From: Porphyromonadaceae bacterium UBA2751
GTDB lineage: Bacteria; Bacteroidota; Bacteroidia; Bacteroidales; Muribaculaceae
Direction of reading: 5' to 3'
Assembly: GCA_002353285.1 (NCBI GenBank)
Contig: DEJJ01000009.1
Span: 7,189 to 71,188, forward strand
DNA: 64,000 bases
Shown piece after piece: positions 7,491 through 15,804 of the stretch (position 1 is the first letter of the stretch; each line of letters starts with the position of its first letter). Under the pieces are notes generated by a model, which was given only the letters and a program-made list of their open reading frames with translations, was not told where the DNA came from and ran no database searches. The translations under genes were made by a program, and so were the position numbers.

Positions 7491-9326
7491 TTAGCGAACA
7501 ATCTTGGTGGCAGTGCTTGAGCCATCGCTATAGCGTGTCACCACAATGTTGACACCATTGAATGGCTTGCTGCTCTCCATGCCAGCTATATTATAATAGG
7601 TGTGCGACACCACTTGCTTGCTGCCTTCTACAGTGCTAATAGCGGTGGTGGGAGAGTACTTGAGCAGCGGAGCGATAGCCATTGAGATTGGATCGTCCAC
7701 ATTCTGGTACCAAGTGCCAGTCTCGAGATAGTTGTAGTTCTCGTCTTCGTCATAGACAAAGTGGTAGGCGGTGCATTTCTCACCCACATTGCGGCGGCAC
7801 AGCAGGATAGCAATGTCGTCGCCATCGCTGTTGGGGAACGGACCCACAACGGCAAAGAACTCAGTCCCGGCTTTAATCTCAACAGGAGTGTTGAAGACAA
7901 ACTCGGTTGCATTGACCGTTGTTGGATCAAGCGACAGTTCGCTGGCCTTGAGGCTGGTTTCGCCAAGCACATCGCCTGGCATGCCATCGGCACCAGCAGC
8001 TGCAATCTTCACGGTAATGTCAGCATCGGTCGAGGCTGCATCAACCTTGCCAAAATAGACGTTGACCTTGCTGATGGTGGCATCGGCTAATGGGGCATCG
8101 AAGTGCTCGGCAAACTCACCCATTCCCAGCCAGTTGGTGCCAGCATAGTTGCCATACCAGCCCATCTCAATCATCATCAGGTCACCATTCTCTTCGGGAG
8201 CAATATTCCAGATTTCTTGCTCACCACCAGCCTGAATAGCAGTGCTGATGGTCTCAAACACGTTGCTGCCCAGGTCGTTGGTCACTTCGAGCTTGATGCC
8301 ATAGGTGCCTTCCTGAGTGTAAGTTACAGTGGGGTTCTGCTCGGTGCTGGTAGCGGGTGTGGCACCATCGAGGGTCCAAGCCCATTGCGATGGGTTGCCG
8401 GTTGAAGCGTCTGTGAAGGTGATGGGCACGTTCACAGGAACGAACATCATTACCCATGGCGACAGATAGGCTCCTGCGGGAAGGCCCACAGCGGCCTGTG
8501 GAGCCTCGCCTTCAACGTTGACATAGGCATCGCGAGTGGTGGTAGCGGTTGTGCTGCCGTCGCCCACTGTGAGTGTTACAGCATAAGAACCAGCCTTGTC
8601 GTAGGTCACCACGGGGTTCTGCTCGGTGCTGGTAGCGGGATTGCCTCCCTCGAAGGTCCAATTCCAGCTTGTCACGTTGCCAGTGCTTGCATCGATGAAA
8701 TGAACGCTCTCGCCCTCCTTGATGTTGATTGTGGCGTCGTCGCTGCTCTGGGCTTCCTTGATTTTGAAACCGTCGATGGCCTCATCCTCACCATAGTCGC
8801 CCTGGTAGACAAAGGAGAATTGCACCTGCTTGCCAGCATAGGCGGCAAGGTCCACGGTGAAGCGCTCCCAGCTGGGACCGTCATAGCCTTCGTTCTGAGC
8901 CCACAGGAACTGGTCGATGAGCAGGGTAGAAGTGCCATCAACAATGGCATAGAGCTTCCACGCGCCATACACCAGATAGATGCCACTGGCATAGCAGTAG
9001 AACTCGAGCTGGCTACCATCACGAATGGTGATGGCTGGTGATGTGGCAACTTCGTTTTGGCCACTGTTATAGTTCAGTATCATCGATGATGAGCTGGCGG
9101 GATCGATTGTTGAGAACGCCTTGCTGGGGTTGCCAAGTTTCCAGGTTGATGAACTGGTGCTGGTGTAGGTCCATGAGTCAAACTCGTCTTGGCTGTCCCA
9201 GCCTTGCTCGTAGTAGGGCACCATTGCCTCGCTTGCGCCAAATGCGGCAGTAAGGCTCTGGGCGTGGGAACTAAGGCACATCAGTGCCAATGCAATAAAC
9301 AATAGTGTAATCTTTTTCATAAGCAT
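7491..9326 (-). CDS. secreted two-PKD-domain protein with C-terminal sorting tail
   Basis: 611 residues. A signal peptide (about 1-22, ending SHAQS) is followed by a jelly-roll or cleaved-adhesin-like domain (about 35-195, with a WERFTVDLAAYAGKQVQFSF strand), then two PKD domains (about 200-275 and 290-365). Each PKD repeat contains the core pattern FTDASTGNPSQWAWTLDGAT / NPVVTYDKAGSYAVTLTV. A beta-rich domain (about 375-560) and the tail GVNIVVTRYSDGSSTATKIVR-like end follow. The tail matches that of other exported proteins in this window. The role is probably surface adhesion or carbohydrate/protein binding; no catalytic motif is seen. It has a -7 box upstream and a hairpin downstream. Confidence 0.8.
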   Translation of the reverse strand: MLMKKITLLFIALALMCLSSHAQSLTAAFGASEAMVPYYEQGWDSQDEFDSWTYTSTSSSTWKLGNPSKAFSTIDPASSSSMILNYNSGQNEVATSPAITIRDGSQLEFYCYASGIYLVYGAWKLYAIVDGTSTLLIDQFLWAQNEGYDGPSWERFTVDLAAYAGKQVQFSFVYQGDYGEDEAIDGFKIKEAQSSDDATINIKEGESVHFIDASTGNVTSWNWTFEGGNPATSTEQNPVVTYDKAGSYAVTLTVGDGSTTATTTRDAYVNVEGEAPQAAVGLPAGAYLSPWVMMFVPVNVPITFTDASTGNPSQWAWTLDGATPATSTEQNPTVTYTQEGTYGIKLEVTNDLGSNVFETISTAIQAGGEQEIWNIAPEENGDLMMIEMGWYGNYAGTNWLGMGEFAEHFDAPLADATISKVNVYFGKVDAASTDADITVKIAAAGADGMPGDVLGETSLKASELSLDPTTVNATEFVFNTPVEIKAGTEFFAVVGPFPNSDGDDIAILLCRRNVGEKCTAYHFVYDEDENYNYLETGTWYQNVDDPISMAIAPLLKYSPTTAISTVEGSKQVVSHTYYNIAGMESSKPFNGVNIVVTRYSDGSSTATKIVR

Positions 9327-9354
9327 TAATATTTTAAATCATTGAATTTTTGTG

Positions 9355-9362
9355 CAAATATA
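9355..9362 (-). promoter_or_regulatory. -7 box for the PKD protein gene
   Basis: The minus strand reads TATATTTG, matching TAnnTTTG, 29 bp before the gene start. The -33 element is not obvious. Confidence 0.5.
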
Positions 9363-9453
9363 ACGCAAATTAATGATAAATCCAAAAACAAGAACCCCCT
9401 TAAATTTGGGGAAACTTAAGGGGGGTAATATTAAAGGTATGTAGGGTGTGTGC

Positions 9454-10272
9454 TTAGAAGTTGTAGCCCACCACAAGAGTGAATGAGTGGTTCTTCACCT
9501 TGTTGTGGCTGAAGCCGTGAGCACGCTTGCCGTTAACGTTGACAAGGCCAGCATCATAGTTGAAGCCTGCGAAATACTTCTGGCTGAAGGTTACACCGGC
9601 ACCAAAGGCGATACCCATGTCAAAGGGGTTGATATAGTTGCCCTTAGCGGTGTTGATGCGTTCATTGCCCAGAATCTTGAACTCGCTGCGGTCGGGGTCA
9701 ATCTTATTGGGGTTGCCAGTGAGGTCAAAGCTGCCCATGCTGGTTCCATCAACGTCGTCTTTCACGCTGGCCTTGCCTGCCACGCCATAGGCGAAGTAGG
9801 GACCCAGGTTAACCTGAAGCTCGTATTTGTTCTTGAATGTGTAGCGATAGGATGCTTGAGCTGGAATGCGGATGTTGTGCATTGTCAGGTTCACTCTTGG
9901 TTCAACAAGGTAATCCTCGTGAGTCTTGCTGAAGTCTTGCTTGAAGTTCATTTTCACTCCAGTTGCCACATAGTAGAGGCCAGTGTTAATCCACAAGTTC
10001 TTGAGGATAGGGATTTCCACGCTCACGCCCAGTGTGGCTCCCAGTTTCTTGTGAACGTCGAGAGTGTAGGGCAGGTCATGGTTGGGACTAAAGAATGCAA
10101 GCACGTCGTTGTTAGAGATGTTGTTTCTCATGCCCATGACATTGAGCCCGATTCTTGCACCATACCTGATTTTCTCGGTTGATCTCTCGGTTGAGAAAAA
10201 GTCGTCAAACGACTGGGCGCTCAAACTTAAAACGCTGATGGCCATAACAGCTAATGATAAGATTTTTTTCAT
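9454..10272 (-). CDS. outer-membrane beta-barrel protein (PorT/OmpW-like fold)
   Basis: 272 residues with signal peptide (about 1-19, ending LSLSAQ). The rest alternates amphipathic beta strands: RYGARIGLNVMG, LGATLGVSVEIPIL, WINTGLYYVATGVKMNF, YELQVNLGPYFAYGVAG, MGIAFGAGVTF, and it ends in the typical aromatic terminus HSFTLVVGYNF. This is the usual pattern of the Bacteroidetes outer-membrane beta-barrel family (PF13568-like). The specific function is unknown. It is transcribed alone, with a TAAATTTG -7 box about 47 bp upstream. Confidence 0.78.
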   Translation of the reverse strand: MKKILSLAVMAISVLSLSAQSFDDFFSTERSTEKIRYGARIGLNVMGMRNNISNNDVLAFFSPNHDLPYTLDVHKKLGATLGVSVEIPILKNLWINTGLYYVATGVKMNFKQDFSKTHEDYLVEPRVNLTMHNIRIPAQASYRYTFKNKYELQVNLGPYFAYGVAGKASVKDDVDGTSMGSFDLTGNPNKIDPDRSEFKILGNERINTAKGNYINPFDMGIAFGAGVTFSQKYFAGFNYDAGLVNVNGKRAHGFSHNKVKNHSFTLVVGYNF

Positions 10273-10318
10273 TTCGATTATTTGTTTTTTGTTAATTTGC
10301 TATCATTATTACAAAGTG

Positions 10319-10326
10319 CAAATTTA
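10319..10326 (-). promoter_or_regulatory. -7 box for the beta-barrel gene
   Basis: The minus strand reads TAAATTTG, matching TAnnTTTG, 47 bp before the start codon. Confidence 0.5.
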
Positions 10327-10359
10327 CTACATTTTTTTAATAATAGACTATGGTTTGTC

Positions 10360-10397
10360 AAAAAAATCAACCGCTCAGCATTTTAGCCAAGCGGTTG
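10360..10397 (-). terminator. terminator of the mutA-mutB operon
   Basis: CAACCGCT (10368-10375) pairs with AGCGGTTG (10390-10397). On the minus strand the stem is followed at once by a run of T (10360-10366), the classic intrinsic terminator form. It lies about 60 bp past the mutB stop. Confidence 0.8.
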
Positions 10398-10459
10398 GTT
10401 TTATTAGATTGGCCCGTAATGGGCTCAAGTTTGCAAGTTCATCATTAATGATGGCAATT

Positions 10460-12595
10460 TTACTCTTCGTCGAGAAGGATTTCCATCACCTTGATGGCAC
10501 TCTTCATCACCGATGTGCCAGGGCCAAAGATTGCAGCCACGCCTGCCTTGTACAGGAAGTCATAGTCTTGCATAGGAATCACACCACCAGCGGTGACGAT
10601 GATGTCCTCACGGCCAAGCTTCTTGAGCTCCTCGATAACGGCGGGGATGAGGGTCTTGTGACCTGCTGCAAGCGACGATACACCGAGCACGTTCACATCG
10701 TTCTCAACGGCCTGACGGGCGCTCTCCTCGGGAGTTTGGAACAATGGACCCATGTCAACGTCGAAGCCACAGTCGGCATAGCCGGTGGCAACCACCTTGG
10801 CGCCACGGTCGTGACCGTCCTGGCCCATCTTGGCTATCATGATGCGAGGCTGGCGACCTTCTTTCTTGGCAAACTGAGCAGTGAGCTCACGAGCGCGCTT
10901 GAGGTCGGGGTCGGAAATAGCTTCAGCTGAATACACGCCTGAAATGGTTTTAACTACTGCTTTATAACGGCCCACGACTTCCTCGCAGGCATCACTAATC
11001 TCACCAAGCGAAGCACGGTCCTTAGCTGCCTCAACTGCCAGTGCCAGCAGGTTGCCCTCGCCAGTGCGCACGCACTCGGTGATGGCTTTGAGGTCGGCCT
11101 GAACCTTGGCCTCGTCGCGATTCTTGCGCAACTCCTCAAGGCGTGCAACTTGCTCGTTGCGAACCTCGGTGTTGTCAATCTCAAGGATGTCGATGGGAGC
11201 TTCCTTCTCGAGTGCATACTTGTTGATGCCCACGATAGTCTGAGCACCACTGTCGATGCGGGCCTGAGTGCGGGCTGCGGCTTCCTCGATGCGCATCTTG
11301 GGCACGCCAGTCTCGATGGCCTTAGCCATACCACCCAGCTTCTCGATTTCCTGAATGTGGTCCCAAGCCTTGTGAACGAGCTCATGAGTGAGGCGTTCTA
11401 CATAGTAAGAACCTGCCCATGGGTCAATGGCCTTGGTGATCATGGTTTCCTGCTGGATGTAAATCTGGGTGTTACGTGCAATACGTGCCGAGAAGTCGGT
11501 AGGCAGTGCAATAGCCTCGTCGAGGGCGTTGGTGTGCAGCGACTGGGTGTGACCCTGAGCGGCTGCCATAGCCTCGATGCAGGTGCGGCCCACGTTGTTG
11601 AATGGATCCTGAGCGGTGAGCGACCAGCCCGATGTCTGGCTATGAGTGCGCAACGACATCGACTTGGGGTTCTTGGCACCAAAGCTCTTTACAATCTTGG
11701 CCCACAACAGGCGGCCAGCGCGCATCTTGGCAATCTCGGTGAAGAAGTTCATCGAAATGCCCCAGAAGAACGATAGGCGTGGTGCAAAAGCATCAACATC
11801 GAGTCCTGCGTTCACACCAGTGCGAATGTAATCCATACCATCGGCGAGAGTGTAGGCGAGCTCAATGTCGGCAGTGGCACCTGCCTCTTGCATGTGGTAG
11901 CCTGAGATAGAGATTGAGTTGAACTTGGGCATATATTTTGAGGTGTACTCAAAGATGCTGGCAATAATCTGCATCGAGAACTTGGGAGGATAGATGTAGG
12001 TGTTGCGTACCATGAACTCCTTGAGGATATCGTTCTGGATAGTACCTGCCATGTGCTCGAGCTGAGCGCCTTGCTCAAGACCCGACACGATGTAGAACGC
12101 CATGATGGGAAGAACGGCTCCGTTCATGGTCATAGAAACAGACATGGTCTCAAGAGGAATTCCGTCGAAGAGAACCTTCATGTCCTCGACCGAGCAGATA
12201 GAAACACCTGCTTTACCCACGTCACCAACTACACGCTGATTGTCGGCGTTGTAGCCACGGTGAGTGGGAAGGTCGAATGCTACAGACAGACCCTTCTGAC
12301 CCGATGCCAGGTTGCGGCGGTAGAAAGCATTACTCTCGGCAGCTGTCGAGAAACCTGCATACTGGCGCACTGTCCATGGGCGGAATGGGTACATAAGGCT
12401 GTAAGGACCTCCGAGGAAAGGAGGAATACCAGCCACGAAGTTAAGGTGCTCAAGGCCCTCAATATCTTCTTTAGTATAAACTTGCTTAATGTCGAGCAAC
12501 TCGGCGTTGCGCCATGGTTCGGCAAGATGAAGGGGCTTGTGTTCAACATTGAAAGCCTCGTTTGCTATGTCTATGTTTTTGAAATTTGGTCTCAT
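10460..12595 (-). CDS. mutB: methylmalonyl-CoA mutase, large (catalytic, B12-binding) subunit
   Basis: 711 residues, normal length. It isomerises succinyl-CoA and (R)-methylmalonyl-CoA with adenosylcobalamin; in Bacteroidales it serves the succinate-propionate pathway. The N-terminal TIM barrel shows PFLGGPYSLMYPFRPWTVRQ, QKGLSVAFDLPTHRGY and SVSMTMNGAVLPIMAFYI. The C-terminal cobalamin domain has the DxHxxG motif in KMGQDGHDRGAKVVATGYAD (about residue 590) that supplies the lower axial histidine, plus the GGVIPMQDYDFL strand. It follows mutA by 9 bp and shares its promoter and terminator. Confidence 0.97.
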   Translation of the reverse strand: MRPNFKNIDIANEAFNVEHKPLHLAEPWRNAELLDIKQVYTKEDIEGLEHLNFVAGIPPFLGGPYSLMYPFRPWTVRQYAGFSTAAESNAFYRRNLASGQKGLSVAFDLPTHRGYNADNQRVVGDVGKAGVSICSVEDMKVLFDGIPLETMSVSMTMNGAVLPIMAFYIVSGLEQGAQLEHMAGTIQNDILKEFMVRNTYIYPPKFSMQIIASIFEYTSKYMPKFNSISISGYHMQEAGATADIELAYTLADGMDYIRTGVNAGLDVDAFAPRLSFFWGISMNFFTEIAKMRAGRLLWAKIVKSFGAKNPKSMSLRTHSQTSGWSLTAQDPFNNVGRTCIEAMAAAQGHTQSLHTNALDEAIALPTDFSARIARNTQIYIQQETMITKAIDPWAGSYYVERLTHELVHKAWDHIQEIEKLGGMAKAIETGVPKMRIEEAAARTQARIDSGAQTIVGINKYALEKEAPIDILEIDNTEVRNEQVARLEELRKNRDEAKVQADLKAITECVRTGEGNLLALAVEAAKDRASLGEISDACEEVVGRYKAVVKTISGVYSAEAISDPDLKRARELTAQFAKKEGRQPRIMIAKMGQDGHDRGAKVVATGYADCGFDVDMGPLFQTPEESARQAVENDVNVLGVSSLAAGHKTLIPAVIEELKKLGREDIIVTAGGVIPMQDYDFLYKAGVAAIFGPGTSVMKSAIKVMEILLDEE

Positions 12596-12604
12596 GTTGC
12601 TCGA

Positions 12605-14425
12605 TTATTTTAAAAGTTTAGCATTAAATTCGGTCAATGTAGCTTGTACATTGCTCTTCACGTTGATAAAGTACTTGATGCCAAGCTCCTTGAACGTGTC
12701 GTTCTCAGGACCAGCAATCACAAACTCGGTGCGGCCGTTCAAATACTTGAAAGCAGCAGGAGCATACTCATCATATTCAGGATCGCTCGAGCAAAGCACG
12801 ATAACATCGGCCTTCTTCTCGAGAGCGGCGTCGATACCTTCCTCAACGGTTTTGAAACCGTTGTTGTCGATAATCTCATAGCCAGCGCAAGCAAAGAAGT
12901 TGCTGCTGAACTGAGCACGAGCCAGACGCATGGTAAGGTTACCGATGGTTAGCATGAACACCTTGGGAGTGTGAGCAGCGTTCTCGGTAGCGAGGCGCAG
13001 TTGCTCGAAGTGACTTGCCAGGCGCTGACGGTTAAGAATGTTCTCGGGCTGAGCTTCATAGTTGATGTTGGCAGCCTTGCCCTCGCTCTTCTCGGTGAAG
13101 TTAGGAAACTGGTTGGTGCCGAGCAACTGCTCACGACGCTTAGCCACCTTGTCGAAGCGTGCCTTAGCGCTAGCGTTTACAGCAGCGGTAACTTCGCCAG
13201 CCTCTTGTACAGTCTTGAATCCACCCTTGTCTTCAACATCGAGGAAGAGTTTCCAGGCCTCGTTAGCAATCGACATGGTGAGGGTCTCGATATAGTAGGA
13301 ACCTCCGGCAGGGTCGGTAACCTTGTCGAGGTGACTCTCCTCCTTGAGGAGGATTTGCTGGTTGCGTGCAATGCGCTCGCTGAAGTCGTCGGGAGTCTGG
13401 TAAGCCTTGTCGAAAGGAGCAACAACGATAGAGTCAACACCAGCAAGTGCTGCCGACATGGCTTGAGTCTGGCTGCGAAGCAGGTTCACGTAGGAGTCAA
13501 ACACAGTCTGTGTGAACTCGGTGGTGGCGGCATTTACAACCATCTTGCATGCGCAGTCGCACTCGGGGTTGTATTGCTTAACAATCTGAGCCCACAGCAT
13601 GCGAGCAGCACGGAACTTAGCAATCTCCATGAAGTAAACGGTCGAGATGCCCATGTTGAACTTGATGCGGGTGGCTACCTCTTGGGCTGGCACGCCAGCC
13701 TCGGTGAGCATTGCCATCCACTCATTGCCCCATGCCAGGGCGTAACCAAGCTCTTGATAGATGAACGCGCCAGCGTTGTTGAGCATGATAGCGTCAACGC
13801 TCAACACGCGCAGGTTCTTCACGGGCTTTGCAATCTCGAGCATCTCCTTGGCCATGGCAACCATGTCGCCAGGGAAGGGCTCGCCGTGCTTGAAGTAGCG
13901 ACGGAAGGGGTCGAAGTTGATTGAACCCACGAATGTCTCCTCAGCACCTTGCTGCTTAATTACCTCAACGAGCTGCTTGGCAACATCTACGGCCACCTTG
14001 GGGCAGCAGTTGATGTCGATGGCAACGAGGTTCACGTCAATCTTGTTGAGCAGGGCTGCAATGTCTACGCTCTGCCCGTGAGGAAGCTTGAAGCACACGT
14101 CGTTGATGCCCTTGTTAAGGATCTCGAGGGCCTTGGCGTTAGCATCTTTCACATCGGTAACGTCGATGTCTTGACGCACGTACCAGTCGTTGCTCACACG
14201 AGTGCCGCGAACGAAGGGGTACTCGCCAGGAAGAGACTCAGTGGTTTTAAGGTTCTCAATGTCAACGCCACGATAGATGGGCTCAACGTTGAAACCTTCG
14301 TTTGTCCGCCAAATCATTCTCTTGTTGTAGTCGGCACCTTTCAGGTCGACTTCAGCTTTTGCACGCCACTCCTCGGGGGTGACAGGGGCGAATTGGTCGA
14401 ACAATTTCTCAAATTTTTCTGCCAT
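12605..14425 (-). CDS. mutA: methylmalonyl-CoA mutase, small (non-catalytic) subunit
   Basis: 606 residues. Structural partner of MutB in the heterodimer. The TIM-barrel region is recognisable (NEGFNVEPIYRGVDIENLKT, PHGQSVDIAALLNKIDVN, NMGISTVYFMEIAKFRAARM, DPAGGSYYIETLTMSIANEAW). In the C-terminal cobalamin-like domain the DxHxxG motif is replaced by IGNLTMRLARAQFSSNFF, as expected for the small subunit, which does not bind B12. It is the first gene of the operon, with a TACCTTTG -7 box about 70 bp upstream. Confidence 0.95.
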   Translation of the reverse strand: MAEKFEKLFDQFAPVTPEEWRAKAEVDLKGADYNKRMIWRTNEGFNVEPIYRGVDIENLKTTESLPGEYPFVRGTRVSNDWYVRQDIDVTDVKDANAKALEILNKGINDVCFKLPHGQSVDIAALLNKIDVNLVAIDINCCPKVAVDVAKQLVEVIKQQGAEETFVGSINFDPFRRYFKHGEPFPGDMVAMAKEMLEIAKPVKNLRVLSVDAIMLNNAGAFIYQELGYALAWGNEWMAMLTEAGVPAQEVATRIKFNMGISTVYFMEIAKFRAARMLWAQIVKQYNPECDCACKMVVNAATTEFTQTVFDSYVNLLRSQTQAMSAALAGVDSIVVAPFDKAYQTPDDFSERIARNQQILLKEESHLDKVTDPAGGSYYIETLTMSIANEAWKLFLDVEDKGGFKTVQEAGEVTAAVNASAKARFDKVAKRREQLLGTNQFPNFTEKSEGKAANINYEAQPENILNRQRLASHFEQLRLATENAAHTPKVFMLTIGNLTMRLARAQFSSNFFACAGYEIIDNNGFKTVEEGIDAALEKKADVIVLCSSDPEYDEYAPAAFKYLNGRTEFVIAGPENDTFKELGIKYFINVKSNVQATLTEFNAKLLK

Positions 14426-14494
14426 AACTAAAAATGAATTTATATAGTAACGTAGTATTCAATGCGTTAAAATTGCAGTCTAATAAAACGACTG

Positions 14495-14502
14495 CAAAGG
14501 TA
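14495..14502 (-). promoter_or_regulatory. -7 box of the mutA-mutB promoter
   Basis: The minus strand reads TACCTTTG, 70 bp before mutA, in an AT-rich 400-bp divergent intergenic region (14426-14829). Apart from this box and the GT2 promoter box no gene is seen in that region. Confidence 0.6.
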
Positions 14503-14801
14503 CTAATAATTTGCGAAATAAAGTAGTATAATATTTCTTTTAAATTAATTTTACATTATTAATAATATGGGTGGCTATTCTGCGATTATTTTTTCCCGCT
14601 TTTTTATCAAACAAACTTGGGCAAAGAGGAACAAATTCAACAAAAAAATTGTTGTCTAACATTTTTCTTGTTGTTTTTGTTTGGCACAAAGTGGCATTGC
14701 TGAATAGTTACCATTATGACTATGACATTTTTCTGATTTTAGCCTTGACTTGTTTTTTGATTTTTTCGTGCTAAAAATGATGTGAGAAACCGATTTATTT
14801 G

Positions 14802-14809
14802 TACTTTTG
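14802..14809 (+). promoter_or_regulatory. -7 box of the GT2-YfhO operon
   Basis: TACTTTTG matches TAnnTTTG, 20 bp before the GT2 start codon. Confidence 0.55.
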
Positions 14810-14829
14810 TGCAGTAAAGAACAAATATT

Positions 14830-15804
14830 ATGACAACAGACACCCCAATCCTTTACATAGTTGTCCCTTGCTTCAATGAGCAGGAGGCCTTGCCAGGCAG
14901 TCATGAGCGATTGATTAATCTCATGCACGAAATGAAATCGCAGGATCTCATTGCCACGGGCAGCAAGTTGCTCTATATCGATGATGGGTCGCGTGACGAC
15001 ACGTGGCAATTAATCGATGAGCTGGCTGCTGGCAGCAGCGAGGTGGCAGGCGTGAAGCTGGCATGCAACAGTGGTCACCAGAATGCTCTGATGGCTGGTC
15101 TGTCACAGGCGGTTGAGCACTGCGACATCACGGTGAGCATCGATGCCGACTTGCAAGACGACATCAACGTTATTCCCACGATGGTGGAGCGTTACAAGCA
15201 GGGCTGCGACATTGTGTTTGGGGTGCGCCGTGAGCGCAAGTCCGACTCTTGGTTCAAGCGCACCACCGCTGGGATGTTCTACAAGCTCATGAACCGATTG
15301 GGTGTCGACACCATCAATAACCATGCCGATTTTAGGCTGATGAGCCGCCGTGCAGTGCTGGCTCTGCTCGACTACAAGGAGCGCAACTTGTTCATTCGCG
15401 GCATTGTCACTAAGCTTGGCTATAAGACTGATTGTGTCTACTACGACCGCTCGGCCCGAATGGCTGGCGAGAGCAAATATCCGCTCAGGAAGATGGTGAA
15501 TTTTGCAATCGATGGCATCACGTCGTTCAGCGTGAAGCCGGTGCGCTTGGTCATGCAGGTGGGGTTGCTGTTTCTCATTATTGCCTTGATAATGCTTGCC
15601 TATGTCCTTACGGCCTATTTCATGGGCCGCGCCGTGTCGGGTTGGCCTTCGCTCATCCTGTCGGTGTGGCTAGTGGGCGCTTTCGTCTTGATAGGTCTGG
15701 GCATAATAGGGGAGTACGTTGGCAAAATCTATACCGAAGTGAAGAACCGCCCTCGCTACAATGTCGACACCACTGTGGGTCTCAATAGTGAAGAGGAGCA
15801 ATGA
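14830..15804 (+). CDS. family 2 glycosyltransferase with C-terminal membrane helices (CsbB/GtrB-like)
   Basis: 324 residues. The N-terminal GT-A domain has VVPCFNEQEAL, the LYIDDGSRDDT nucleotide-binding loop, SGHQNALMAGL and the SIDADLQDD metal-binding site; ADFRLMSRRAV and NLFIRGI follow. Two hydrophobic segments (about 237-262 and 270-295) anchor it. This is the layout of undecaprenyl-phosphate glycosyltransferases (GtrB, CsbB, ArnC), which load a sugar on the lipid carrier on the inner face of the cytoplasmic membrane. The next gene overlaps by 4 bp (ATGA) and is YfhO-like, a known partner of CsbB-type enzymes. Confidence 0.88.
   Translation: MTTDTPILYIVVPCFNEQEALPGSHERLINLMHEMKSQDLIATGSKLLYIDDGSRDDTWQLIDELAAGSSEVAGVKLACNSGHQNALMAGLSQAVEHCDITVSIDADLQDDINVIPTMVERYKQGCDIVFGVRRERKSDSWFKRTTAGMFYKLMNRLGVDTINNHADFRLMSRRAVLALLDYKERNLFIRGIVTKLGYKTDCVYYDRSARMAGESKYPLRKMVNFAIDGITSFSVKPVRLVMQVGLLFLIIALIMLAYVLTAYFMGRAVSGWPSLILSVWLVGAFVLIGLGIIGEYVGKIYTEVKNRPRYNVDTTVGLNSEEEQ

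Noticed and set aside
12971..13924. 317-codon plus-strand frame inside mutA
   Set aside because: Antisense shadow; mutA is certain and codon periodicity belongs to the minus strand.
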